A DNA stretch of 64,000 nt. Origin: Sulfurospirillum sp036802865 (lineage in GTDB: Bacteria > Campylobacterota > Campylobacteria > Campylobacterales > Sulfurospirillaceae). Of the stretch, positions 24,060 through 32,996 are shown piece by piece. Both the position numbers and the translations under genes were made by a program. Numbering within the stretch: position 1 is the stretch's first letter; each line of letters begins with the position of its first letter. The stretch covers positions 225,557 to 289,556 of the forward strand of contig NZ_DAIRVK010000003.1 of NCBI RefSeq assembly GCF_036802865.1, given 5' to 3'. Below the pieces are notes generated by a model. It was not told the origin of the DNA. It made no database searches and saw only the letters and a program-made list of their open reading frames with translations.

Positions 24060-24722
24060 CTATTTTTCGAAAGTTTCCCAGCCCTGTTTTCGCAAGATAC
24101 AAGCAGGGCATTCGCCACAACCGTATCCCCATGAATGTTTATGCGTATGGTCACCATTATAGCACGTATGTGACTCGTTAATTACAAGGTCAAGAACGCC
24201 CTCTTCCTTTGATAGTGCAAACGTTTCCGCCTTTGTTAAATGCATGAGCGGATAGTGAAACGTGATGTTTGCTTCACTGCCAAGATTAAGGGCTAGCTCT
24301 AACGCTTTCACAAACGGCTCTCTACAATCAGGATACCCCGAATAGTCCGTCTGATTGACCCCAATGATAATATGTTCAATCCCTTGCTTTTGAGCAAAAG
24401 CGTGTGCCAGCGTAAAAAAGATGGCGTTACGATTGGGAACAAACGAAGCGGGGAGATTGGTATGGGTTCTGTGGTGCGCAGCAATGTCTTGCGTTCCATC
24501 GATCAATGCAGAGTCATTGAGCTGTGAAAAAGCATCTAAGCTTAACAATGTATTCTTGACATCTAACACTTCCGCAATTTTCCCCGCTTGCGCGATCTCC
24601 ACACGATGTTTTTGACCATAATCAAACGTAATGCTCTCAACATAATCAAAACGGTTCTTAGCCCACCCAAGGCATGTGGTACTGTCCTGTCCACCACTAA
24701 AAACAACCAATGCGCGACTCAA
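24060..24722 (-). CDS. queC: 7-cyano-7-deazaguanine synthase QueC
   Basis: Converts 7-carboxy-7-deazaguanine to preQ0 using ATP and ammonia, in queuosine tRNA-modification synthesis. The 220-aa protein has the PP-loop VFSGGQDSTTCLGW at the start and the C-terminal zinc site (C in SHTCYNGD, then GCGECPACILRKQGW). The only start consistent with family length is TTG at 24722, preceded by a strong SD (AAAGGAGG). That SD lies in the terminal repeat of the 270-bp repeat element upstream. queE is upstream in the same direction and queD is divergent nearby. Confidence 0.95.
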   Translation of the reverse strand: MSRALVVFSGGQDSTTCLGWAKNRFDYVESITFDYGQKHRVEIAQAGKIAEVLDVKNTLLSLDAFSQLNDSALIDGTQDIAAHHRTHTNLPASFVPNRNAIFFTLAHAFAQKQGIEHIIIGVNQTDYSGYPDCREPFVKALELALNLGSEANITFHYPLMHLTKAETFALSKEEGVLDLVINESHTCYNGDHTHKHSWGYGCGECPACILRKQGWETFEK

Positions 24723-24990
24723 AGTGCCTCCTTTGCCCCTATAATATTTTTTGATGAAAGACTTTTGCTTTAGATTCTAGGCAAATTTATGAAAACTTGC
24801 TTATTGCAAGTTGAGTAAATTTAACGACGAAGATGATGCAAAAGCCTTTCACCCGTAGGGCATTTAAAAAAGGGTATATCTACTTCGTTAGATTTTCTTG
24901 ATTTACAATAAGTAAACCTGTAAAAATCTGCCTTGTATCTACACCCTTTTTTAAATGTCAAAAGGTATTATAGGGGCAAAGAGACACTTT
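24721..24990. mobile_element. 270-bp MITE-like element with terminal inverted repeats and internal hairpins
   Basis: The queE-queC gap is bounded by inverted repeats of about 25 bp (24721-24746 and 24966-24990), which match except for one substitution and one extra base. Inside are two large stem-loops. One, about 24752-24860, pairs GAAAGACTTTTGC with GCAAAAGCCTTTC and has an inner AACTTGC/GCAAGTT stem. The other, 24861-24957, pairs CATTTAAAAAAGGGT with ACCCTTTTTTAAATG and has AGATTTT/AAAATCT inside. There is no coding capacity. This is the layout of a MITE or REP-type element. No clear target-site duplication is visible. Confidence 0.6.
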
Positions 24991-24991
24991 A

Positions 24992-25570
24992 TTACTCGAC
25001 TCCTAAAAACTTATGCAACTGCACACTTAAGATAAATTGAGGATGTGCTTTGACAAAAGCAATACAATAGTTTAAATTTTCTTGATTGGGACGATCCATC
25101 TCATTTTGAGGCTGAATAAAAATAGGCTTGTAGCTTTTAAAATCGAGAATCTTCTCAACAGGAGATGTTTTGCCTACAACAAACTTGATCTCGTCATACC
25201 CATTTTTTTCGATCTTATCCCAATCTTTGGGGCTATAGGTCACCCAGTTTGCATTGACAATATTGGAAAAGTTATAGCCATTGGTCTCAACGGCAACCGA
25301 GTACATATGGGCTTGCAGGTATTCGATAAAACTGTTTAAATTATAGATGGTAGGCTCGCCACCGGTAATGATAACATGCATAGAAGGATACTGCTTGATG
25401 CGCTCTAAAACATCACTGGAACTAAGGCTCTCATACTCACCTTTGTGCAGTAATTCATCACAAAAACCACAACTAAGGTTGCATCCGTGCAGACGAATAA
25501 AAATAGAAGGAACACCGACCTGCGTGCCCTCTCCTTGAATGGAATAAAATATTTCGACGACTTTTAACAT
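24992..25570 (-). CDS. queE: 7-carboxy-7-deazaguanine synthase QueE
   Basis: A 192-aa radical SAM enzyme that turns carboxytetrahydropterin into 7-carboxy-7-deazaguanine. The iron-sulfur Cys triad is in LHGCNLSCGFCDE (Cx3Cx2C) and the SAM-binding GGE is in VIITGGEPTIYN. The N-terminal VVEIFYSIQGEGTQVGVPS is typical of QueE. The stop codon abuts the repeat element that separates it from queC; before insertion the two were probably directly linked. Confidence 0.95.
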   Translation of the reverse strand: MLKVVEIFYSIQGEGTQVGVPSIFIRLHGCNLSCGFCDELLHKGEYESLSSSDVLERIKQYPSMHVIITGGEPTIYNLNSFIEYLQAHMYSVAVETNGYNFSNIVNANWVTYSPKDWDKIEKNGYDEIKFVVGKTSPVEKILDFKSYKPIFIQPQNEMDRPNQENLNYCIAFVKAHPQFILSVQLHKFLGVE

Positions 25571-25691
25571 AACACTCTTTCTTTAATTTTATACTTATAT
25601 CATAATATATTTTCACTAAAAGGCACGTCAAGAATTTTCTTTATATCTCTTTTTAGGTATCATTTAAGGATTAAACACTGAAGGTAGAGTA

Positions 25692-26234
25692 ATGATTTGG
25701 CAAATAAGTAAAGAGTTTGATTTTTGTTATGGGCACCGTGTTTGGTCACAAGAGCTGGATGCTGAGTTCTCGCTGAGTGGTTGTTTAGCATGTCGCCACT
25801 TGCACGGACATCAAGGTAAAATCATCGTTTTTCTACAAAGCAGTGAGCTTAAAAATGGCATGGTGACAGACTTTCATCATCTCAACTGGTTTAAACTCTT
25901 TTTGGACAATACCTTAGATCATAAATTTATCATCGATATTCACGATCCACTCTTTGAAACGTTGCTTCCACATTTTGCCGACAAACAAAATCTTCTAACC
26001 CACGAGAGTGGCTACAAAACACCTGATCTTACGAAAATTGAGAAAGGACCAGGCCATTTGATGGAGATGTATGAGGGTTATATCATCGTTGATTTTGTGC
26101 CAACGAGTGAGAATATTTCGACATGGTTATTGGGTATTATTCAAAAGAAAATGAGTCGTTTGGGAGTGGAAGTCTCACACGTGGAGTTTTTAGAAACCCC
26201 GAAAAGCAGAAGTATCGTTTACGCTAAACCGTAG
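25692..26234 (+). CDS. queD: 6-carboxytetrahydropterin synthase QueD
   Basis: Makes 6-carboxy-5,6,7,8-tetrahydropterin from 7,8-dihydroneopterin triphosphate, the step before QueE. The zinc histidines are visible in FDFCYGHRVW and CRHLHGHQGK, and the MVTDFHHLNW and LDHKFII segments hold further active-site residues. At 180 aa it is longer than typical QueD (about 120-140 aa) because of an insert around residues 85-115. Start at ATG with AAGGTAGAG upstream; divergent from queE with about 120 nt between. Confidence 0.92.
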   Translation: MIWQISKEFDFCYGHRVWSQELDAEFSLSGCLACRHLHGHQGKIIVFLQSSELKNGMVTDFHHLNWFKLFLDNTLDHKFIIDIHDPLFETLLPHFADKQNLLTHESGYKTPDLTKIEKGPGHLMEMYEGYIIVDFVPTSENISTWLLGIIQKKMSRLGVEVSHVEFLETPKSRSIVYAKP

Positions 26235-26252
26235 GGAAATCCCTACCGTTTA
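26226..26252. terminator. Bidirectional hairpin between queD and dut
   Basis: AAACCGTAGGGA pairs with TCCCTACCGTTT with one C-C mismatch and a 2-3 nt loop. It spans the 3' ends of two convergent genes and includes the queD stop codon. T-tracts are short. Confidence 0.6.
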
Positions 26253-26948
26253 CGCCTTTGGATAGGCTTTCTCAAGTTTTTTATAAAGAGCATCAATGGT
26301 TGGTGCAGACTCTCCTTGTAAGAAAGTAAGCATCACTTCATTGTCTTCTTTGCCATTCCACACTTTAATGTAATGACCCTCTTTATAGCCATGATCTTGT
26401 CTAAATTGGTTCAGAACATTTTTAGCCACATAAAATTTGTAGAGGATTTTAAGGTTAATACCACATTTGCGCGATAAGTTAAAATACTCGCGTAACAGAC
26501 CATCAAACATATCCATCTCAAAGCCTGTCGTGTCGTGAATAATGCTTTCAATGTCGTTAATAAGTTCCATCATAGCTGCTGACCCGATAGAGAGTGGCTC
26601 TTTGGTAAAGGCTTCAAATCCTTGAACATCTAAAACATCCGAAATTAATTTATCGAGATCGCCTTTGTTATTGGTTTTATAATCTTCAAGTAACAAACTC
26701 ATAATAAAATGCCAAATATCAACGATTTCAACGGTAACATTGTCCCAATCGGTTGGCTTGTTAATATTTTTCCAATGTTTCCAACTAAAACTATCAATGA
26801 GTTCCGCACACTCCATATAAATACATCGCTTCCAATTAATCATGCGGTTATGTTGGGTATAACCATTTTCCCAGCCAATACCATTGGTTTCGTCGTTCAA
26901 TTTTTGCTGTAACGCAAACATTTGCGTTAAATATTCTTTACTTGTCAT
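26250..26948 (-). CDS. dut: Dimeric dUTP diphosphatase
   Basis: The 232-aa all-alpha enzyme belongs to the dimeric dUTPase/MazG-like superfamily found in Campylobacter and relatives, not to the trimeric beta-barrel dUTPases. Metal-binding acidic motifs are ECAELIDSFSWKHWK (ExxE-type) and VEIVDIWHF (ExxD). It removes dUTP to keep uracil out of DNA and supplies dUMP for thymidylate synthesis. It is the last gene of a same-strand run with the patatin, lpxH and phoH genes. Confidence 0.92.
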   Translation of the reverse strand: MTSKEYLTQMFALQQKLNDETNGIGWENGYTQHNRMINWKRCIYMECAELIDSFSWKHWKNINKPTDWDNVTVEIVDIWHFIMSLLLEDYKTNNKGDLDKLISDVLDVQGFEAFTKEPLSIGSAAMMELINDIESIIHDTTGFEMDMFDGLLREYFNLSRKCGINLKILYKFYVAKNVLNQFRQDHGYKEGHYIKVWNGKEDNEVMLTFLQGESAPTIDALYKKLEKAYPKA

Positions 26949-26963
26949 TCTATTCCTTCGATC

Positions 26964-27746
26964 TTAAAAGGGTTTCATTATACTTTTTTGTGACATAAAA
27001 GTCAAAATGGATTCACTGCCTTTGCGGTATCCTAGCTCAAAACATGCTTCTAATTGACCAAAAGTAAACAATCCAAAATCATTCAAAGCAGGATCACTAA
27101 TACACAAATCACTCTGTTCTATTTGATGTTTGGAAGAGGCAAGAATGGAGAGATAAATCGCCCGCTCAAAACTGGAAAAAAGTGTCCCTTTTGATTTGAC
27201 ATGTAAAGGGAAAAGATTGACACTCACGATGGGATTACCAAGCTCTAACAGTGGTTCGACAGGTAGATTATCCATAAAACCACCATCAATGAGCATGTAT
27301 TTTTCATAGGCAATAGGGCGAAAAATAGGAATCAGCGCAGCACTTGCAACGGCAAGCTTGACCGTTTCCCCTTCGCTAAAACGCACAATCTCACCACTGG
27401 GCAAATCTACACACGTCACAAAAGTGGGAATGAGCATCTGCTCCAATCTCTTTATGGGTGCAATCTCTTTTAAGATTGCCGCTTTTTCATTGATGCGAAA
27501 AAAGCCTTTTCGAAAATAGTTAAAATGAAACACTTTACGAAACGCCTTGCTTTGAAAAATACGAATCATATCAAAAGCACTCACGCCAGAGCCCACACCT
27601 GCTGCAATAACAGCACCAATACTCGTACCCGAAACAGCGGCTATCTCCACATTGTTTCGCTCAAGTGCCGCAATGACGCCTAAATGAAACGCACCCCTAG
27701 CGGCTCCGCCTGAGAGTGCTAAAGAAATTTTCAATGTCCCAGCCAT
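26964..27746 (-). CDS. Patatin-like phospholipase (RssA/YchK-type)
   Basis: A 260-aa serine hydrolase with the patatin catalytic dyad: nucleophile Ser in GTSIG (GxSxG, near residue 42) and Asp in IDGGFMDN (DGG, near residue 150), plus the oxyanion loop LSGGAARGAFHLG at the N-terminus. Predicted acyl hydrolase acting on membrane lipids; substrate unknown. Its start lies 16 nt inside the 3' end of the lpxH gene, implying coupled translation. Confidence 0.9.
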   Translation of the reverse strand: MAGTLKISLALSGGAARGAFHLGVIAALERNNVEIAAVSGTSIGAVIAAGVGSGVSAFDMIRIFQSKAFRKVFHFNYFRKGFFRINEKAAILKEIAPIKRLEQMLIPTFVTCVDLPSGEIVRFSEGETVKLAVASAALIPIFRPIAYEKYMLIDGGFMDNLPVEPLLELGNPIVSVNLFPLHVKSKGTLFSSFERAIYLSILASSKHQIEQSDLCISDPALNDFGLFTFGQLEACFELGYRKGSESILTFMSQKSIMKPF

Positions 27747-28504
27747 CGTATGATCCTAAATTCACCCTCTAAGGTTTCTACAATTGCGGTGCATGACTCG
27801 ACCCAATCGCCACAGTTAAGATACTTTATACCCTCAATGTCGCGTATCTCAGCCTTATGGATATGCCCACAAATCACACCATCATAGTCGTTTCGTTTGG
27901 CATGCTCACTGAGGATATGTTCAAAATCGGTGATGAAAGATATGGAGCTTTTAACATTGTCTTTCACATACTTAGAGAGCGACCAATGACTGTGATAACG
28001 CATTTTTTTGCGAAACCAGCCAATGACTTGGTTGACATTGAGCAATAGGTCATACCCAATGTCGCCCAAGATGGCGAGCCATCGCTTCGTCATCGTAATA
28101 CTGTCAAAAAAGTCTCCGTGTGTAATGAAAAAGCGCTCGTTCTTCAAACTCATATACTCCACTTCATCAACCACTTTGATGTGATCGCCCAACCCTAAAG
28201 GCAAGAAAGAGCGTAAAAAGTCATCGTGATTGCCGGTGATGTAGTAGACATTCGTGCCTTTACGTGCTTTTCTGAGCACTTTTTGAATCACATCCGTATG
28301 CGACTGTGCCCATTTTATCTTGCGTTTGATCGCCCAACCATCGATGACATCACCGACTAAGTAGAGGTTTTCCGAGTGCGTGTATTTTAAAAATTCTAAA
28401 AGCTCCTCCGCTTGGGAAAAACGTGTTCCCAAGTGGAGGTCGGAGATAAAGATAGATCGAAAAACTATCGGGTCTTCATCGCCGCTAAATTGGTATTTCG
28501 TCAT
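27731..28504 (-). CDS. lpxH: UDP-2,3-diacylglucosamine diphosphatase (LpxH-type metallophosphoesterase)
   Basis: The 257-aa protein has the calcineurin-type metal motifs: ISDLHLGT, LVGDVIDGW, ITGNHDDF, THGDFFDS and CGHIHKA. LpxH cleaves UDP-2,3-diacylglucosamine to lipid X and UMP in lipid A synthesis on the inner face of the membrane. The HLGTRFSQAEELLEFL wording fits the COG2908/LpxH-like branch, but a different phosphoesterase substrate is possible. It overlaps the phoH stop by 4 nt. Confidence 0.8.
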   Translation of the reverse strand: MTKYQFSGDEDPIVFRSIFISDLHLGTRFSQAEELLEFLKYTHSENLYLVGDVIDGWAIKRKIKWAQSHTDVIQKVLRKARKGTNVYYITGNHDDFLRSFLPLGLGDHIKVVDEVEYMSLKNERFFITHGDFFDSITMTKRWLAILGDIGYDLLLNVNQVIGWFRKKMRYHSHWSLSKYVKDNVKSSISFITDFEHILSEHAKRNDYDGVICGHIHKAEIRDIEGIKYLNCGDWVESCTAIVETLEGEFRIIRWLGH

Positions 28505-29898
28505 TTGTGTTTATCGCCATCCCCAAAGATATCATCGGCAAAGTGTGAGAACTTACCCCGTACCGATTTGTCTAACTCAATCGCAAAGAGCGAAATGTGC
28601 GTCTGTGGCTTTTTGGTCTGTTTTAAGAGTGATGTCAAACCGTTGTTAAAGCGGTTTAGGTACATGTTATCGATCTGTCTGTTTGAACCAATGACGATAG
28701 CTTTACAGTTGTTATCCAGACGCGACAAGATGAGCTGCGTGGTGTTGTTTGAGCTGTTTTGCCACTCATCTAAGATCACGATGGCATTTGAAAGTGTACG
28801 ACCACGTGCTTCACCTGGCCAGAGCTTTTCGATGTTATACTTTGTGATGAGCTCTTGCACTTTTTTCTCGATTGCCACTTGCGGTTCTTGGGTGTTATCT
28901 CGTTTTTTGATGCGCTTTTTGGCGATAAACTCTAAGGTATCGTAAAGCGCCATATTGTAAATTCTAAACTTCTCATCATTGCCTGAGAGATAGCCGACAT
29001 CAGCACCTTTATCAACGCTTTCGATGGAGTTTCGCACATAAACAATTTTCTCGTAACTGCCTTTACTCACCAACCTCATCGCCGCAATAAACGCCATCAA
29101 GGTTTTACCACTACCCGCACGCGCGTCGATGACGTGAATGTCGTACATATTGGAGAGCAGTGCTTTCATAAAATACTTTTGTTTGAGATTGATCGGCTTC
29201 ACTTCTAAGCCCCTAAAATCAAGCTCTTCATTGAGCATATGGATAATGCCCCCTGGGGAGATAATCGCATGTTCTGAGTTACCATCTGGGCTTATAAACT
29301 CATAGCAGTAGTTTCCGCTTTTATAATCTGGGTCATACTCCATAATCAGCTTTTTATCGAGCGTATTAAACAGCGCTGATTCGATGGGAAGCTGTTTGAC
29401 AAACTCAAACTCAGGCACATCGCTCCTGTCTTCACGCAAAGACTCTACGGTGACATTGTAGAAAAGCCCAAACATACGGGCATAAACGTCCAAGGAGAGA
29501 AAAATAACTTTGTAATCAGGATAGTACGTCTGCGCACCCGAAGCCACTTCGAGAATGCGTTTGTCGTTGGATTCGTTGATGAATTGCGAGTCTATGTCTG
29601 AGTTGTACACTGTTTTAGAGAAGAGATGAATCGCAATATCGTCTTCGTACTGCATTTTTACCACACGAAATGGCTCTTGGATGTCCACTTCGATGACTTT
29701 GCACGTTGCCAACATTCTGGCAAAACTTCTGGCTTGATAGCCAAGTTCCGTGAAGTTCTTTTTAAAGTCTTCCAGCTCTATGAGCACCGTTTCTGGGATC
29801 ACAATGATGTTGTTTCCGCCATCACACAACTCTTTGATAAAATTGGTATTGTGCAAGATAATGTTGGTATCGAGCACATAAACTTTGTTGACTGACAT
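28501..29898 (-). CDS. PhoH family ATPase with N-terminal PIN domain
   Basis: Starting at the ATG at 29898 (AGGGAG upstream) the protein has 465 aa. Residues 1-150 are a PIN nuclease domain (VYVLDTNIILHN, conserved acidic residues further on), and the C-terminal half is a PhoH-type P-loop ATPase with Walker A ARAGSGKTLMAFIA and Walker B AIVILDEWQNSS. This PhoH2-like fusion is thought to be an RNA helicase/RNase. Despite the name there is no Pho-box-like site upstream. It heads an overlapping gene string with lpxH and the patatin gene. Confidence 0.92.
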   Translation of the reverse strand: MSVNKVYVLDTNIILHNTNFIKELCDGGNNIIVIPETVLIELEDFKKNFTELGYQARSFARMLATCKVIEVDIQEPFRVVKMQYEDDIAIHLFSKTVYNSDIDSQFINESNDKRILEVASGAQTYYPDYKVIFLSLDVYARMFGLFYNVTVESLREDRSDVPEFEFVKQLPIESALFNTLDKKLIMEYDPDYKSGNYCYEFISPDGNSEHAIISPGGIIHMLNEELDFRGLEVKPINLKQKYFMKALLSNMYDIHVIDARAGSGKTLMAFIAAMRLVSKGSYEKIVYVRNSIESVDKGADVGYLSGNDEKFRIYNMALYDTLEFIAKKRIKKRDNTQEPQVAIEKKVQELITKYNIEKLWPGEARGRTLSNAIVILDEWQNSSNNTTQLILSRLDNNCKAIVIGSNRQIDNMYLNRFNNGLTSLLKQTKKPQTHISLFAIELDKSVRGKFSHFADDIFGDGDKHK

Positions 29899-29981
29899 CT
29901 GACTCCCTTTCATGCGAGAATTCTATGCAAACATTATATCAACTTGGTAACAAAAGGGGTGTTGTTTTATTGAGCAAAATT

Positions 29982-29993
29982 TTTACATATAAA
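29982..29993. repeat. Variant palindrome TTTACATATAAA between phoH and the MFS gene
   Basis: One mismatch from the recurring TTTACATGTAAA. It lies between divergent genes, 80 nt upstream of the MFS start. Listed as a degenerate member only. Confidence 0.35.
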
Positions 29994-30073
29994 GATCCGT
30001 GACTAAGCTGATCTTTGGTACTATTCTATTTTGTAATAGTCATTACACTTTTAGAATTTAGGAATATATTCAC

Positions 30074-31582
30074 ATGCCTTATACGTACGAAAAAAGATGG
30101 ACAGGACTTGGCGCACTTTGCCTTGCTATGTCTATCATCACTCTGGACAACACGGTCCTTGATGTCGCCCTCCCCTCCATTTCAACCGATTTAAAAGCAA
30201 GCATGAGTGAACTGCAATGGATTGTCGATATTTATATTTTATTTTTTGCTTCTATTTTAATTACCATTGGCGCATTGGGTGATCACTACGGACGAAAACT
30301 GTTTCTCAAAATTGGCATTGTACTTTTTACACTCGCTTCTTTAGGGGCAGGCTTTTCAACCTCGACCACCGAACTCATCTTTTATCGAAGTCTAAGTGGC
30401 TTTGGTGCTGCTTTCATTATGCCCTCCACACTCTCCATCATTACCCACATGTTTACGGATACCGATGAGCGCATGAAAGCCATTGGTCTTTGGTCAATGA
30501 TCTTTGGACTTAGCCAAGGATTAGGGCCTCTCATAGGTGGATTCATCATTGAACACGCGTCATGGAACTGGGTCTTTTTTATCAACCTGCCTATTGGTTT
30601 TGTTGCCTTCCTTTATGCCTCATGGGTACTTCCCGAATCCCATAATAAAAGTGCGAAAGCAGACCTTATCGGGATGGTATTTTGTGTGTTGTTTTTATTT
30701 GCGCTCACGTATGGCATTATAGAAGCGGGTGTTCAAAGCTGGAACACTCCTGAAGTAATGTTAAGCCTCATTATAGGGCTTATATTCTGCGGTGTCTTTG
30801 TCTTTTGGGAGAAGCGTTGCACCTATGCGATGATTCCTTTTGAACTTTTTGAAAAACGTACCTTTACCATTCCCTCCTTTGCCATCGCTTTGATCGTTTT
30901 TGGAATGGTAGGCTCTATGTTTTTCTTCTCACAACTTTTTCAAACTGTTGAGGGGTACAGTGCCTTAGAAGCTGGGTTGCTCTTAACACCAATGACACTG
31001 GGCGTAGCGCTGGGATCTAAGCTAGCACCAGATGTGGTGAAACACTATGGATCACCTCTGAGCATTGGAGGGGGTATGATTATCTCGGCACTGGGTATGG
31101 CTATTTTTGTTGGCACTATCGATGTTCATATGCCACTTTGGGCAATTCTCATTGGCTTTTTGATTCAAGGCTTAGGAATGGGTTTATCGATGCCACCATC
31201 CACCGATTCTATCATGGGGTCTATTCCCAAAGCACAAGCAGGTGTGGGAAGTGCGCTCAATGATACAACTATCGAGTTATCTGCGGCAATGAGTATTGCT
31301 ATTTTAGGCAGTTATGTTAACAGAACCTATTTATCGCATATCAACGAGATGGACGTAGAAAACTCGCTTTTACGCTCCCTTAAAACATCCATCCAATCAG
31401 CGCATAATGCCATTGCTTCGCTCAACGATACGCTGCTTCAAACAAAGCTTTTAGAGCTTGTCAATAAGGCCTTTATTGAAGGTGTTTACCACACCATGAT
31501 TTTAGGATGCCTTATCTCTGTGTTGAGTGGTGTGATAGCTATCTGGCTCTTACCCAAAACGAATAAGAGCGCAGATACGTGA
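30074..31582 (+). CDS. MFS drug exporter, DHA2 (EmrB/QacA-type, 14 helices)
   Basis: A 502-aa proton-driven exporter with about 14 hydrophobic segments. The first is followed by LDNTVLDVALPSI (motif D1, typical of DHA2), then GALGDHYGRKLFL (motif A) and LGPLIGGFIIEH (motif C, the antiporter motif). The likely substrates are hydrophobic cations or organic acids. It converges on the RND operon, with the two stop codons adjacent. No regulator gene is next to it. Confidence 0.9.
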   Translation: MPYTYEKRWTGLGALCLAMSIITLDNTVLDVALPSISTDLKASMSELQWIVDIYILFFASILITIGALGDHYGRKLFLKIGIVLFTLASLGAGFSTSTTELIFYRSLSGFGAAFIMPSTLSIITHMFTDTDERMKAIGLWSMIFGLSQGLGPLIGGFIIEHASWNWVFFINLPIGFVAFLYASWVLPESHNKSAKADLIGMVFCVLFLFALTYGIIEAGVQSWNTPEVMLSLIIGLIFCGVFVFWEKRCTYAMIPFELFEKRTFTIPSFAIALIVFGMVGSMFFFSQLFQTVEGYSALEAGLLLTPMTLGVALGSKLAPDVVKHYGSPLSIGGGMIISALGMAIFVGTIDVHMPLWAILIGFLIQGLGMGLSMPPSTDSIMGSIPKAQAGVGSALNDTTIELSAAMSIAILGSYVNRTYLSHINEMDVENSLLRSLKTSIQSAHNAIASLNDTLLQTKLLELVNKAFIEGVYHTMILGCLISVLSGVIAIWLLPKTNKSADT

Positions 31583-32995
31583 TTATTCGCTTTTTTGTGC
31601 TAAGCCACCGCCTAAAACACGGTACAACGTCACACGATTGTTGAGCTCTTCAAGACGCACACTGATGCGTGTTTTCTCTGAACTGTACCATGCACGTTGC
31701 GCAAGCAGTGCATTCAAAAAGGTGTCGATTCCTTTTTGATAGCGCGCATCGTAAAGCGTATAACTCTGCTTGTTCGCTTCCACTAACGCCTCTTGCGCTG
31801 TGTATTGCTCAGAAATAGTCGCACGGCGCGCAAGAGCAGAAGCTACTTCGCTAAAAGCGGTCTGAATGGTAGCTTCATACGTTGCCACATACACATCACG
31901 CTTGGCTTTTGCATAGTCTAAATTAGCATCACGCTCACCCGCATCAAAGAGTGGCAAAGAGATGTTGGGTACAAACGACCAAATGGTAGAAGTTCCTCCA
32001 CTGAAAAGCCCTGAGAGTGTACTTGAGCCTACGCCTCCTTTTGTCGTGAGCGTGATTGAAGGGAAGTAAGCCGCTCTCGCCACACCGATGTTAGCATTGG
32101 CGGCTTTGAGGTTATGTTCGGCTTCCAACACATCAGGACGGCTGAGCAAAATTTCGGAAGAGAGTCCTACAGGAACATCGGCTAACCACCTGTGTGACGC
32201 ATCTTCTAGCCCTTCTGGTAAAAGAGATTCATCGACATGTGCACCCACAAGTTGCTCTAAAGCTGCAAGGTCTTGCGCAACTTTGGTTGTATAACTTGCA
32301 ACATCCGCTTTAGCTTGTTGGAAAATACTTTGGGCACTGTAAAGTGAAACTTTAGAGTCAATGCCAAGATCAAGCCTCTTTTGAACAAGTTCCAATGAAC
32401 GCTTTGCACTCTGTTCCGTCTGTTTAGAAAAACTCAAAAGGCTCTGATCTGAAGCATAGGCGAGCCATGCACTGACCGTTTCAGCGATAAGGGTAATGCG
32501 TACCGAACGCTCCGCTTCCTCTACACCTTTATACGTTTCAAACTCAGATTCACTCAAACTGCGTGTTTTTCCGAAAAAATCGAGTTCATAACTGCTAAGC
32601 CCAACAGTGGCAGAAGAGCTTTGTGAAATTGCCGTACTGTTTGCACCTGTCACAGAACGTGCCTTAGAACCTGTTGCGCCTGCTTCAATAGTTGGCAATT
32701 CACTGCTTTGCGTCACACGGTATGTCGCACGTGCTGCTTCAATATTGGCAACAGCTTTTCGCAGATCCCTGCTTTGATCCAGAGATTGTTCTACTACTTT
32801 TGAGAGTCTCTCATCGCGAATAAACTCTCTCCATGAAAGCGCTAAAACGCTCTGGTTGTTCTCACGAACTCCTTGCGCTAGAGTAGAAGGAATAGGGGCA
32901 AGTGGTCTTTCATACTCAGGAGCAAGCGTAACGCAACCGCTTAGTAAAAAAGATACTACGGCTATACTGAGAGTGCTTTTATAAACTATACGCAT
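31583..32995 (-). CDS. RND efflux outer-membrane channel lipoprotein (TolC/OprM/CmeC-like)
   Basis: The 470-aa protein has a lipoprotein signal (VVSFLLSGC, Cys near residue 21) and two outer-membrane-efflux repeats rich in coiled coil (RSLELVQKRLDLGIDSKVSLY; the second with YTLYDARYQKGIDTFLNALL). It would form the trimeric exit duct of the pump encoded just upstream, 1 nt away from the RND gene. In Campylobacter the equivalent is CmeC. Confidence 0.92.
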   Translation of the reverse strand: MRIVYKSTLSIAVVSFLLSGCVTLAPEYERPLAPIPSTLAQGVRENNQSVLALSWREFIRDERLSKVVEQSLDQSRDLRKAVANIEAARATYRVTQSSELPTIEAGATGSKARSVTGANSTAISQSSSATVGLSSYELDFFGKTRSLSESEFETYKGVEEAERSVRITLIAETVSAWLAYASDQSLLSFSKQTEQSAKRSLELVQKRLDLGIDSKVSLYSAQSIFQQAKADVASYTTKVAQDLAALEQLVGAHVDESLLPEGLEDASHRWLADVPVGLSSEILLSRPDVLEAEHNLKAANANIGVARAAYFPSITLTTKGGVGSSTLSGLFSGGTSTIWSFVPNISLPLFDAGERDANLDYAKAKRDVYVATYEATIQTAFSEVASALARRATISEQYTAQEALVEANKQSYTLYDARYQKGIDTFLNALLAQRAWYSSEKTRISVRLEELNNRVTLYRVLGGGLAQKSE

Positions 32996-32996
32996 C

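Noticed and set aside
28501..29898. phoH as a member of the Pho regulon
   Set aside because: No Pho-box-like repeat is visible upstream, and PhoH-family names do not imply phosphate control outside E. coli.
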